This document shows positions 23,441 to 34,861 of a DNA stretch of 64,000 nt, one piece after another. Position 1 is the stretch's first letter, and every line of letters begins with the position of its first letter. The stretch spans positions 62,001 to 126,000 of the forward strand of contig JAXGGA010002005.1 in assembly GCA_038373865.1 (NCBI GenBank). The letters run 5' to 3'. The stretch comes from Uloborus plumipes. Its lineage: Eukaryota; Arthropoda; Arachnida; Araneae; Uloboridae. The position numbers and the translations under genes are program-made. Under the pieces are notes generated by a model. It was not told where the DNA came from. It did no database searches and worked only from the letters and a program-made list of their open reading frames with translations.

Positions 23441-26400
23441 CCCATAACTCCAACTACCAGTTACTCGAAGCTTTTAACGGGTCTTTTGTGACTACGAGTT
23501 ATCGAGATTCGACTGTACAACTAAATTTAATGTGGGAGTGAATGAACTCTATTTTAATAGCTTTATCATTGGTTGTGCGATACCATTTACAATAACTCCA
23601 ACTATATCATATTATTCTATTAAATGAACGTCAAGAACAGAGAATAGAGTATGAGGTAGCTATATGTAGAATTATTTTTTATTTATTTATTAATTTGATG
23701 GTACTCTTAACTTAATATCTAACTTCGAAAACATAATGTAAATAGAACGAAATAACTGTTTTTATATATAAGCGGGTGCAATATCCTTTTTTGGAGGTGA
23801 GTAGGTTAAGATACTGTGAAAGCGCAGAATAACGTTATGCTTTTGTTAAACATGATTGCAAGGCCTTTAGAATTAAAACTCCGGTGCACAATTCTAAATC
23901 ATGTGAAGAGAAATGCTCATTTAAATGAATATCTAAGTGAAGTGGAGGTCCAAGTCTCAAACCGTAGAAATAGCTGCATGCTCAAACTGATTTAATGCAA
24001 ATTGCGTAAACAGATTTTTGTAAGAGGTTATTTTTAACAAAGTGTATTTTGTTCGAATTCATAACTGTGAAAAAGGAAGCATATTACTAATTCCACACAA
24101 GCATCAGAGCAATGTCAGTGAAAAAGATATGGTCACTACACGCTAAGAAGCAGGGTAGCTATCCCACAAAGAGCAACAGCGCACACCTTAAATAGGGATT
24201 ATTAGACTTTTCAGATTAGAGTAAATTACACTTTAAAACCTTAAATCTTCTATGAATGTTTTCACTTCAGATCGGAAAATATACAGTTATCATCCCAATA
24301 CCACTTTAGTGGGACATTACCTTACATGAAGACCCTGAATACTTAGGTTATTATTGTGATTTCGATCTACTGAGCAATAGGCATATAGAGAATTTTGTCG
24401 CTAAGGTTAAACATCCTAAAATATATCGCTGATACCGAACGGGGTACAGATGCTTCTACCTTCAGAATTACCTATATTTCTATTTTGAAACATGGATGAG
24501 GGATTCACTCTTAGAGAAAAATAGAAAGCATCCAACTAAGTGCAGCTCTTATTGTTGCTGCTCTACGTAACAGCTTCTCAACTGAAATAGCTCTCAACGA
24601 ACGGTATCGAAAGCCACCTAATTTAATATACAATACCTAACTGTTAGAAAACTTTTCAAAGCTATATTACTATGGCAGCCAAAATCACATCTCTATGCTC
24701 CTTCATAGCTGGCTTCCCAATAAAAGACTAAAAGAAACAGACTCCTTCTTATAGTCTTTCTTAAAGACTTCGTAGATGCCACTGTTGAGGTGCATTCAAA
24801 TTTATTTTAGATCCTGAAAGGACTTCTTGGAATTCACTTTAATACAGACTTACGCTCTGCCACTAATTCTAAAACAGATTTTCCAACTTATCTCCTGCAA
24901 ATTATCTTAATTGCCTTATAGACACTCAGCATTATTCCATCTCATGCAATTCGAATACTCTGGGATGGAAGCAAGAGGATGAACACGGTAAGTGTGGCCG
25001 TAGTGTCTACACTAAAGCACTTTCTATTAGCTTTTCTATCAATGCTAGAAACTCCGATCGTTCATCACTCATCCTAAATAACCTTAGTTAACGTTTATAA
25101 ACTTAGAGCTACAGAAAAGGTATCAAACCCACAGCCTCCTTTAATAGCTTATAATAGTATCTATATTTTCAGAGATAGCGATATCTCTATCTAAAATCGG
25201 AAACATTGGCGATGACTTCTCAATTTCAACTATAACCTTTTGTAACCAACTCTCGTCCTGCAACGATGTTTATTTCCAGTGGATGCCTTTCCATGGTAGT
25301 GTGGGAGAGATGAAGCTGGGTAAGAAAGGAATTGGATTAGTTCCAACTTCTCAGGAAAACTAAGCTATACAAAATCCATTCAAGAGTAAAGTGTGGTGTT
25401 TCCTCTTCCTATGGAGCCCTCTTCCAGCACATAATTGCCATAGTGGCAAAGTAGCCGGGATGTGCTCTGAGCTTTGCACGTAACCATGAACAGCAGAATC
25501 AAGACCATTACGTGAACAATCCAAGATCTTCCCTATTTATAAAAACAACACTTCGGACATGATTCCTGATCATCTCTTCTCCTGCTCCTGCCTGTGATTC
25601 GAATAGGAGGATTTGAGACTGACTCCCTTTCCGTTTTTTTTTTAGGTTTTGGTACACATTGAGCTGGTCTAGCCAAGTAGCTAGACCGGTTAGGATAAGT
25701 ATCAACAACAACAGCAGTAGTGCAAATACCCCCCCCCCTCCCCTAAGAACGATACACGCTAAACACAGGGAAAAAACTCTAAAACCGTCTCTCCTAAAGA
25801 TTTCAATCTTGCAATCTGCTTCATAACCACCCTCTTGGTCTGGGCCCCTGCGTAGGGTCACTTTATACATGGCGCTTACTTCTCAGAACAGCAAAGGTCC
25901 AGGAGCCTTTGAGTTAAATTGAGCAACTTTTCCCTCAGTGCACAAATGAGGGTTTCTCTCCTTGTTGGAGAAATTTTCCGTGCAAAAAGGCCCCCCCCAA
26001 GCACTCTTCCCCCAAGCACATTCCCCCCAAAGGCCCCCCCAAGCACATTCGCATTCAAATTAAGATAGCTCTACTATAAAAAAGGCATCAAGTCACTCTT
26101 GCATTACCTGCCAGAGGTGACATAATTATTAACTTACATTAAAACAGAGACGGATGTACCATGTCGCAACTGTCACATCTGCTTTTGACACTAGCCGCAT
26201 AGGGAATCCAAAGAGGATGTAAAAATGCACATTGTGAATGTTTTATGTAGTTCTGTGATGGGTAACGGGTCCTCCAAAAATGTGTCAGTTTCATAAAAAC
26301 AAAATCTTTCGCTGATAACACTTTAAAACTCGAACACGTAAATGGAGAGCATCATCACCGTACGGTCGGCTGGTAATCCGTTCTTGGTCAAGCACAGAAA

Positions 26401-26962
26401 GAGGGCCGTGTGACCATTGACCCTAATTAAAATACTGATAGTCGCATCTCGAACTTTTCCTAGAATATTTTTGAGACGATAAGCACTCCAAGCATTGTAC
26501 CCTATCAATTTTCGTTTACAACCTCACGATGCAATTGAATAGTATAGTGCAGCTCAGAATTGTTGATCTCAAACCTCGACAATTTTTCCCTCTTTTCAGG
26601 TAGTAGGAAAGGGTCATTGCCTCGGGATTTGAGTTGTAATGCTTTTGTAAAGTTACCACAAAAGTAACCCAACTAAATTCAGTGCCAATCATCCTTTCCT
26701 ATTTCCCGAAACAGGGGAAACATTGTCTACGTTGGAAGTCAAGTTACCAGAGGCGCACTGTACTCTTATCTGAGAACAAATAGCACGATAGACCAGCAGT
26801 CATCGGATCAAATACGATGCAGTTGGCATCTTTTCAAACGGGCAATATGATGATAGTTCGCAAGTGGAACACGCAGTATGCCTTCAGGCTTGTAGTTCAT
26901 AATTTCCTAAATATTTTGAAAAACTTTACCAATATGTTTAAATTCTTATAAGAGTACTCCTT
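23441..26962. other. long quiet stretch, no gene or complete element
   Basis: About 3.5 kb, more evenly mixed in base composition than its surroundings between 24.5 and 26.5 kb. The minus-strand frame at 25508-25870 (120 codons) contains a run of L/I that would be a membrane segment, but that run is coded by a CAACAACAACAGCAG-type repeat, so I do not call it a gene. It is the best place in the window for unique host DNA. Confidence 0.4.
25990..26050. repeat. C-rich minisatellite-like repeat
   Basis: CCCCCCAAGCAC(ATT) is repeated imperfectly three times, with an intervening CCCCCCAAAGG, within 61 bases. Confidence 0.6.
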
Positions 26963-26975
26963 TGCCAGTTGTTAA

Positions 26976-27271
26976 GGGCCGTGGTGGCCCGATCGGTAAG
27001 GCGTCGGACTCGTGTCCGAAAGGACCCGGGTTCGATCCCAGCCGATCAAAGATCCACCGTCTTGATTAATGGTGACTGGGAGGCGTTAAAAATGTCGTGG
27101 TCACAAAGTCCTCCAAGTGAAACGATACCTCTGGGGGTGCTAGGGCCTATGGTTTGCTCGACCCTAGGTTCTGGTTCAAAATTAAGAACAGAGCGCTCTT
27201 CAGGACCCTATCCCGGTTAAACCACTAAGCTGGTAGGTACGGGGGACCCTGGAGGGTGAAATGAAATGAAA
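26976..27271 (+). mobile_element. tRNA-derived SINE, copy 2 (full length)
   Basis: The 296-base element starts GGGCCGTGGTGGCCCGATCG. The A box lies in TGGCCCGATCGGTAAGG and the B box in GGTTCGATCCC, within a tRNA-like head. The body ends in a GTGAAATGAAATGAAA tail. The target duplication TGCCAGTTGTTAA lies at 26963-26975 and 27272-27284. It is transcribed by RNA polymerase III and mobilised by a LINE, as in all SINEs; the partner LINE is not identified here. It is nearly identical to copies 3 and 4. Confidence 0.95.
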
Positions 27272-27284
27272 TGCCAGTTGTTAA

Positions 27285-27373
27285 ACAATGCGGTTTCGGC
27301 TCATTTTAGCTGTAACAGCAATTCTACTGCGGTGTCCCACTGCTAAAGCGACCTTCCTCAATGTATCTTCTAC
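27285..27373. other. short spacer between SINE and foldback element
   Basis: Spacer between the SINE target duplication and the foldback element. Nothing recognised. Confidence 0.4.
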
Positions 27374-28060
27374 ACTGTTAAAACTACAGGTTGCACAAGA
27401 CATCTTTAAGTGTAAAACGTCGTAGCGCCAGTGGTACCCCTGAGGGGTGGCAATTGACTCCCTACGGCACTCTTGAAGGTGCTATTGGCTCAACGTGGCA
27501 ACCTATGAGCTTCTTATGGCACCCCATGGGTAACCCATGGCACCCGAAGGAGCCAATGGTACCTTCAAGAGTGCCATAGGGAGTCGAGTGGCACACCTCA
27601 GGGGGTGCCGCTGGTGCTACAACGTTTCACCCTTAAGCCCTTATCACACGATCCAACGTGAAGCTACTCCAACTTGGAGCAATCCTCAATTTCGAGCAAC
27701 TCCAAGCTTGTTTTCCTACTACGTCATCGTTGCTGTGCAGGGTTGCCGTGCAATATCGTCTGCTAGAAAAAAAAAATATTCCGTAAGCTGGCCACTCCTG
27801 ATGGCGCCGATCTATGACGAAGTTCTGCAGAGCTTTCCTATAGGTTAGAAAAGCAATTCGGCTCAATTTTATCGCTCCCCACGCAAAATCTTGGACTAAA
27901 TTGGACAGACGGTCGACAATAGAAATGATGACATCAGTGTTGGCCAAAGTAGTTGAGGCAAATTGGTCTCTCCCGGAATTGGAAAGAATGGGGGGGGGGG
28001 GAGTCGGATCGTGTGATAAGGCCTTTAGAGGTGCCTTGCGCAACCTGTAGTTTCAACAGT
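27374..28060. mobile_element. foldback element carrying a nested insertion
   Basis: The outer inverted ends are ACTGTTAAAACTACAGG (27374) and CCTGTAGTTTCAACAGT (28060). The arms continue inward through GCGCCAGTGGTACCCCTGAG, GGCACTCTTGAAGGTGC and their complements to a centre near 27525, so the element folds on itself almost entirely. The right arm is interrupted by the hAT-like MITE at 27639-28021. A relative lies at 12878-13310. Confidence 0.75.
27639..28021. mobile_element. hAT-like MITE nested in a foldback arm
   Basis: Perfect 16-base inverted ends CCTTATCACACGATCC. Flanks CCTTAAGC and CCTTTAGA match at 6 of 8, an aged 8-bp duplication. Removing it restores continuity of the surrounding foldback arm, which supports both boundaries. 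Confidence 0.75.
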
Positions 28061-29030
28061 TTATGCATTCCAGTTGCGTAAAAGGCTTCCCATTGCCTGG
28101 AAGTTGTAATATACTTTATATTGAACTCAAGAAAGGCGCCTTTTTTTTTGGCACCCTTCAGGGGGTACTGACTTGCCAAATTATTGGCGAAGGAACAGGA
28201 CCGGGGTTGCCGGGGCCCTCTGCTATTTCGGATATGGGGCCCTTTATGCAGTCCAGACAATTTTTTTGAGGCAACGAGGCCTATGTTGTCAGTGAGTGTC
28301 CTTTTCGCTAATACAGTCCCTGTGTTGTTTTTTCTCGTTTTTAATGTGTTTCCGTTGTCTTTTTTTTTTTTTTCTTTCTTTTCTGCTTTTGGATTGTCCT
28401 CGAGGCGGGTGATGGGTATCAAGATCAAGAAAATGATAGGCAAGGCTTCCCTCTAAATGGGCGTTTGAATATTCTAAATTTTTAAACGAAGAATGATACC
28501 CTTCATTTTATTTTACCATTGTTCTTCTGCTTGTAGGACCATCTAAAAAATCCATGATAGGCATGTGCACAATTGCAGTGCACTAGTTTTGCTTTTTCTC
28601 TTCGGGTTTTTACATTTAACGAGAATTCCGTTTGAACGAAGATAGACTCATGTCTATCATTTGCTTTCATGTCAGAAATAAGTGCGACAGTATATGCCGG
28701 TAAAAACCGGTACTAATGGAAAAAAAATATCATGTTCAGCTTTCTGTGAGCTTTTTAAGCTCGTTGAAACTGAGAGTATTTATAGAATAAAATTTTACAT
28801 GGTGACCATCACATAGTAGATGCATTCATCTTTGCTGGATTTTTTTGTAAGTAAATTACAAAAATTATTCTAATAAATACCATTATAATCCTTTTGAGAG
28901 AGTTATTAAATGAATTAAAACCAACCCGTGAGAGTTATTGAATAAGTTATAACTCACAAGAATTATAAGGTTTTTCATGCCTCAAAAACTATTGAGACCC
29001 TTGAATTATCAACAATATTTTTCACTAATA
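28061..29030. other. intergenic, nothing recognised
   Basis: No gene or bounded element. GC-richer near 28170-28260 (GGGGTTGCCGGGGCCC), then T-runs. Confidence 0.4.
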
Positions 29031-29334
29031 TCTACTAATAATAAAGCTGAAAGTGGGTATGTCTGTCTGTGACCCGCGTAGCGCCAAAACCGTTCAATCG
29101 ATTTTCTTAAAATTTGGCACAAAATTAGTTCGTAGCATGGGTGTGTGTGCCTTGAAGCGTTTTTTTTTTTTTTTGAAAATTCTATTTCGTTCTTTTTCTA
29201 TTCTAATTCTTAGCTCATTTTTCATACAAATTTAAAGAAATGTTTCATACACATTTTCAAGTCTTATGCCATTCGAAAGCTTAAAATTTTCTGCTAAAAA
29301 TGATATAAATTACAAATTTACACGAGTATTAGAA

Positions 29335-30967
29335 GAGCTGAGCCAATATTTAGAAAAGTGCCAATTTGAAGTTGGAGTTTTCTGAAAAAAAAATTTTTTT
29401 TCAGAAAAAAACTAATATTGGATTGTAAGTCTAAATTGGGTCTAAATGCAAGAAAATAAAAGGGGGGAGGTCAAGGAAGTTATTTACCCCCTCCTTAGAT
29501 TACTCACTTTTAAGCCGTTACAGATCTGATGAATGTTACAGATCTGATGTTAATATGAGTTACATATTTGAGTTTATGCTTTCAGTTTTCGTTAACATCT
29601 CTAAACATGATATCATTTCTTTGAATTTTTAACATAGAATCAAGATAATTATATTAAAAAATATATATTAGGCTAAAAAATCAAATTTCATTATAAAAAA
29701 GCATTTCTTGGAAATAAAAATGAGCGATAAGGTTTTTAGATAAAATAAATTATGAGGTTACCAAATCCAAGCTAATAAAACATTTGTTTTGTTTTGTAAC
29801 AACACACAACTTCAACTTTTTCAACACACAACTCTGCTGCTTGCTTTTCTTTAATTAGTTGCAGGAAATTTAATTTCTTGATCAGAAATTCAAATTTAGC
29901 ATGCTAGTTATTATCTAGTTATTTAGCGAAGTTATGAGAAATTGAAGCACAAAAAAAAAAATAAATAAATAAATAAAATAATAATAATTAATTAAATTAA
30001 TTTCTGCAGTGTCAATTTTTCTTATTTTACTAACTTCTATTGTTAGGTCATACAAACCACAAATGAAGCAATTGTACTAAAACTCATTGCTTTTCATTTT
30101 TTAAGAACAAAAATATTCAATATATATGGCTAAAACCTATGATTTTTGCTTTTTATAATTCTGAAACGTGTGAGTTAGTCCTGTAACACATTCGCTGTTT
30201 TTCAATGTTACCGCTCTGACTGTTACCGATCTGACAAACTGACAAAGTTTTTTTTTTTAATTTCCGAGTCGATCGCACTAAACCAAAATCAAACACGTGG
30301 TTTTTTCACTTGTAATAAAGGACTATACTTATATATAAAATAATTTTTAAAATAATAAAAACTCTGCATTTTAGAGCGTGTTACCGATCTGATGACTCAA
30401 ATGACACACATTTTATAAAATCACTTTAAAAAATCTTACCTACAATTTTAGATGCAGAAATGCAAATTTTTAATTACGATTCGATAAAACATCCCACCAG
30501 GTACTCAGTATCACGTGGTATAGGTGCAGGAAATGATTTTGGGGGCCTAAACATAGATCGGAAGTTATTGTTACCACTCTGACGGCGGAACTTGGGACAC
30601 GCTTATTTCGCATTCCCTAGAAAATCAGAAATCGATTAAAACAAGAATGAAGTAAAATATTAACAAAGGGGTCAAAATAGAATCGTTTTTTGTGCAAGTG
30701 CATTTTTTTGCGAAGTTAGAAAGTGAGCATGACCTGTTTGCATGCTAAGCTTTGCTACTGGGGACACGTTACCGATCTGATTTTTGATGTATAAAAACAA
30801 TATTTTCTGAAGAAAAAAAAAAATTTTTTTTTGATGTTATTACATGAAATGAAAGCAGAACCTTATCTTCTTTCTGGGGAAAGTTATTTTTTTAACTAGT
30901 TATTGAAATACTAGGGAAAATTCGCTTGGGACTCAAATTGGCACTTTTCTAAATATTAGCTCAGCTG
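29335..30967. repeat. inverted-end segment with GTTACCGATCTGA repeats inside the Helitron
   Basis: About 34 bases beginning AGCTGAGCCAATATTTAGAA at 29336 recur inverted at 30933-30967. Between them GTTACCGATCTGA or close variants occur near 29518, 29536, 30211, 30222, 30380, 30570 and 30770. The pattern of inverted ends with repeated short motifs is that of a DNA transposon. I found no target duplication and no coding frame. Confidence 0.55.
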
Positions 30968-31597
30968 TAATAATTGTTTTTAGAATCCCGGAAATTCAAG
31001 GCTTACCTATAGCAAAGCAAGCCAAACGATTCTAAAATGGTTAAGCTTGAGAATTAAATTTGAAAATAAAGATAAAATGAATCATTTTATCACAACCGGA
31101 AAGGAACATTTCATGTTGTTACCATGGTTACGTTTTAATACCTTTTTTGTTTCTTTTTTTTTCCCTTAATAATTTTCAAAATATATTTGTTTTAGTGGCA
31201 ATCCAAACTCCTAGAATTATTAAAATGAGTTATTTAACTATTCGAAAAAATCGTGTTTTTATTTTCTCAGTTTTTAAGGAATTGAAACTCGATAAATTAT
31301 AAAAATATCGTATAAATTGCGATATTGCAACGTTCTTTCTAAAGTGTGTCATTTCGGAAAATGTATTATTTTGTTTTTGAAGTCAGGAAAGAAAACTTTC
31401 TTCTTCTTTTAAACTTTGGTATGATTTGTGTTGGTTTCTGTGAGCAACAAAATTGTTCTTGTTTCCTCTTTTGGCTTATTTTTGTGCACCTCTGGGGTTG
31501 CATTCGAATGTCCCAAAGGGGCTGTTTTACCCCATTTTATGGGGTAAATCAGTGTTAATTTCAATGCAGATAAAAGTGATATGAATTGGCGCGACCA

Positions 31598-31617
31598 CTT
31601 GGCGATATATCGCCAAG
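31598..31617. repeat. 20-base perfect palindrome
   Basis: CTTGGCGATATATCGCCAAG is a perfect palindrome in a stretch where TTGGCGAYAT recurs four times, inside the Helitron. Confidence 0.6.
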
Positions 31618-32072
31618 CTTTTGGTTGCCAAGTGTTTGACGCCATGTTGGCGACATTTTTCCTAGTTGGTGACAAATTTAGCGAATTTTTTTTTTTTTTT
31701 TATTTGGATTCAATTTGGCGCTATTGGCGATATTTTGCGAAAAAGCCACTGAATGATGTTAAAATCGGCGATATTTAGGAGATTAATCATTGTAAAACAT
31801 TTTTTTGCATTGTTTCGTGGCAACCTAGGGATGTAAATGTTTGAATTGTTATCTTGCTCACGCCAATCACTATTTTAGCACTTAAGGCATCTACTAAGAA
31901 ATTTACCCGTAAAAGAAAGTAGTGTGGAGTCCATCCCAGATTTTTATATCATACTTTGATGGAATTATAGTTGAATTATAACTAAAATAGAGTATTTTTT
32001 CTGCTATGTCAATTATTTTACAAATGAACTTTGAATTTTATACCACGGGCAAAGCCGTGAGGGTACTGCTAG

Positions 32073-32646
32073 TGAGTTTTATAAAAGAATTTATTTCTCG
32101 GTGTTCAATAAAGATTTTATAATGATTAAAAGTACTCTGATGTATCAGAAATGACATTTTACGCTTGAATACTGTTTATAAAAATTCCACTCAATTGATC
32201 TTAAAGAACTCTTTAACCTTTAAGAACCGGGTGGTACACATGATGTACCGCAAGTCTTTTTTCGTTTTAGGACGGGGTTGAAATCTTCGCTTCTACCCTT
32301 TAGAAAGGGGACTTATCGAAGATTTCATACCCTCTTACTGGGGGATTATGGCTTTGTATTCGAACTGCGAAGTCATCACACCTAAGTGGTTGCCGTTGTA
32401 CCTTCCCGTTTTCAGAGGAAAAGGGATCTACGGTTCAACAGTTGTACCGCCCGTCTCGAAAGGAAAACTTCTATACGAATAGTCCGAAACCAAAAGATTA
32501 AACAGGCTGTGACCAGGAACATTTATGGGTATGTAGATGAAATTTCAATGAAGAATACCTCTCAATGAAAAAAATGATATTGATGAAGGATGAAAAAAAA
32601 AAAAAAAAAAAAAAACGCTGTCGAAGTATCTAGTTATATAGACTAT
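32073..32646. other. spacer with possible piggyBac-type terminus
   Basis: No gene. TTAACCTTTAAGAACCGGGT followed by a near-palindrome GGTACACATGATGTACC (32215-32256) could be one piggyBac-like end, but the partner was not found. A 22-base A-run ends near 32615. Confidence 0.3.
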
Positions 32647-32940
32647 TCATTTCATTTCACCCTCCAGGGTCCCCCGTACCTACTAGCTTAGTGGTTTAAC
32701 CGGGATAGGGCCCTGAAGAGCGCTCTGTTCTTAATTTTGAACCAGAACCTAGGGTCGAGCAAACCATAGGCCCTAGCACCCCCAGAGGTATCGTTTCACT
32801 TGGAGGACTTTGTGACCACGACATTTTTAACGCCTCCCAGTCACCATTAATCAAGACGGTGGATCTTTGATCGGCTGGGATCGAACCCGGGTCCTTTCGG
32901 ACACGAGTCCGATGCCTTACTGATCGGGCCACCACGGCCC
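32647..32940 (-). mobile_element. tRNA-derived SINE, copy 3
   Basis: Same element as 26976-27271 in reverse orientation, full length with TGAAATGAAATGA tail. The flanks AGTTATATAGACTAT (32632-32646) and AGTTATAGACTAT (32941-32953) are a target duplication with a 2-base difference. Confidence 0.95.
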
Positions 32941-33272
32941 AGTTATAGACTATGAGTTACTTACAATAGATATTTCCAATGCATCGATGTTCTATGCATT
33001 GTTTCTGAGGAATTCGAAACAAACACAATGGTTCTGGTACGAACAACAAACCAGGTGTAAATCCTGTCTTAAGTGGAGCCACGAAGTAACCGTTGGAGCA
33101 GATGAATAAATAACAAGTCCTTCAGTGATCAATCTAGGGTTTGCGTTTCAAGGGAGCTTATGGAAAGCTCAGCTTCCTCACTTTTCAACTTAGTGTGACT
33201 CTTTTGATTATCGGTGAAATTCAGGCTACATATTGGACGTTAAAATGAGTTATGAGGGCTGTAAGGCTCGTG
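32941..33272. other. spacer between two SINEs
   Basis: About 330 bases of mixed sequence separate two SINEs in opposite orientation. No gene seen. Confidence 0.4.
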
Positions 33273-33560
33273 TGGGCCCGATCGGTAAGGCGTCGGACTC
33301 GTGTCCGAAAGGACCCGGGTTCGATACCAGCCGATCAAAGATCCACCGTCTTGATTAATGGTGACTGGGAGGCGTTAAAAATGTCGTGGTCACAAAGTCC
33401 TCCAAGTGAAACGATACCTCTGGGGGTGCTAGGGCCTATGGTTTGCTCGACCCTAGGTTCTGGTTCAAAATTAAGAACAGAGCGCTCTTCAGGGCCCTAT
33501 CCCGGTTAAACCACTAAGCTGGTAGGTACGGGGGACCCTGGAGGGTGAAATGATATGAAA
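33273..33560 (+). mobile_element. tRNA-derived SINE, copy 4 (short 5' loss)
   Basis: It starts at TGGGCCCGATCGGTAAGG, missing roughly the first eight bases of the full-length copies, and keeps both polymerase III boxes and the TGAAA-type tail. The perfect 13-bp duplication TGTAAGGCTCGTG lies at 33260-33272 and 33561-33573. Confidence 0.95.
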
Positions 33561-33573
33561 TGTAAGGCTCGTG

Positions 33574-34514
33574 CATTTCTTTTGTTGGAAATTAGACAAT
33601 GGATCAAACCTATTGCAAAATAACTGAATTCATTAATTTAATTTTAGTCTGCAAGAGAATCATTCAGAAAATATCTAAATATTTTTTTTTTTTTCATGTT
33701 TTGAAAATGGTACTGAAAGACTTTTCCGAAATTTTATTTTTAGAAAATAATCATAGGCATTCAATGATGTAGTTCAAGTATATGGCATCCTCGAAGCTAG
33801 AGTTTAATTCTGAGGAGGGGGAGTTATAAAAGATTTGAATAAGTAACGTATAAACATTAGACTGAGTAATGTGTCTTTAAACCAAAGGATCTAATAGAAA
33901 AGCCCTCTCAATACACCTCTGACTTGTGGTAATTCAACTATATAATTATAAATTATAGCGTATAAATAATGTACAGAACGTTTCAAGAAAAATGACTGAA
34001 GTCCGAAAATGGCTCAAATTTAACACCGTTTTCATTGAACTATGTACTTGCAAAAAAAGAAAAAAATCGAGTTTCACTCCGTTGTCGATAAGCAGCGAGA
34101 ACTCTTTTCCTCGATTTCTGTAAAAATGACGATTAAAATAATAAAAACAAAGCACATTTATCCAATTGAACAGCAAATTTGGCTTTGGCTGCAAGGAGTA
34201 TGAATCAGTTATGATTTTCAACGGAATACCCTGCTGATCTATAACCATACAGCCATGAAGTGCTTTGGAAGATGGTATAAACCAGTGATAACCAAAGTTT
34301 TCAAACCTGCGAGACGCACCTCATATTGAGATCTTTCTCGCGGGCTAAAGCATGTACAACATTTTGGTAGTAAAGTAAAACATTGAAAAGGCAAGAAAAT
34401 TACAAACCATGCGAAGTTTTCACATGTTTCCTAGAAACCAATTTGTTAATATGTGGCTAAAATTTATGACATTGCGACAGGCCATGATTTTCTATTTGTA
34501 ATACTGGACAAAAC
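33574..34514. other. AT-rich intergenic, possible hAT remnant flanking copia
   Basis: No gene. From 34284 (CCAGTGATAACCAAAGTTTTC, CTGCGAGACGCACC) the text resembles hAT ends of the CAGTGGTTCTCAACCTTTTT kind. After the copia element it resumes with GCGGGCCACACAGATTAGC, so copia may have landed in an old hAT copy. Confidence 0.35.
34510..34514. repeat. 5-bp target duplication, left of copia
   Basis: AAAAC, matching 39528-39532 on the other side. Five bases is the usual copia integrase stagger. Confidence 0.85.
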
Positions 34515-34836
34515 TGTTGTTTTATGATCTATATTTTATGGATCTTTCAAAAACAACTGAAGAGGCGTTGAGTTCGAGATAGAGTTTAATGAAACTTTAT
34601 GATATATACAATGATAAATATAAATCATATTGACAAATATAATGTTAATCGCCTACCTTTGGTAGAGCACATCATGTGATTGTTGTTGCAAGGAGTTACA
34701 AGTTGCGAGTGACGCAGTATGCGTTTTGTTCATTTGCATTACATGAAGAAACTTTTTAATCGCTTAGGGCGACATCTAGTGGCTATAAAAGAATACACAA
34801 TAAAGTTAGAGTTTCTATATACAAAATAATCCAACA
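34515..34836 (-). repeat. copia 3' LTR
   Basis: 322 bases beginning TGTTG and ending CAACA, with short inverted ends. It looks identical to 39206-39527. On the plus strand it also holds TATAAAAG (34784-34791) followed by AATAAA, in antisense to the element. Confidence 0.95.
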
Positions 34837-34850
34837 AACCCCCTGGTTTT
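34837..34850 (-). other. polypurine tract of copia
   Basis: Read on the minus strand, AAAACCAGGGGGTT directly precedes the 3' LTR. This is where plus-strand DNA synthesis is primed in LTR elements. It is short and interrupted by CC and TT. Confidence 0.7.
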
Positions 34851-34861
34851 GGTTATAGAAA

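Larger units (their letters stand above)
29031..32072 (+). mobile_element. non-autonomous Helitron
   Basis: It begins TCTACTAATAATAAAGCTG and ends in a hairpin (CACGGGCAAAGCCGTG, 32044-32059), AGGGTACTG and CTAG. A (29030) lies immediately left and T (32073) immediately right. A 5' TC, a hairpin about 10 bases before a CTRR end, and insertion between A and T with no duplication are the defining Helitron marks. There is no Rep or helicase frame, so this copy depends on others. The 3-kb length is explained partly by internal material with its own inverted ends (29335-30967). Confidence 0.8.

Noticed and set aside
25508..25870. 120-codon minus-strand frame with a membrane-like L/I run
   Set aside because: The hydrophobic run comes from a simple CAACAACAGCAG-type repeat and a poly-C tract gives the GGGG. 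No conserved features.
26969..33509. Similar ~80-residue frames shared by several places (RTRVRKDPGSIPADQR)
   Set aside because: They are translations of the tRNA-derived SINE, which is an RNA polymerase III unit and not protein-coding.
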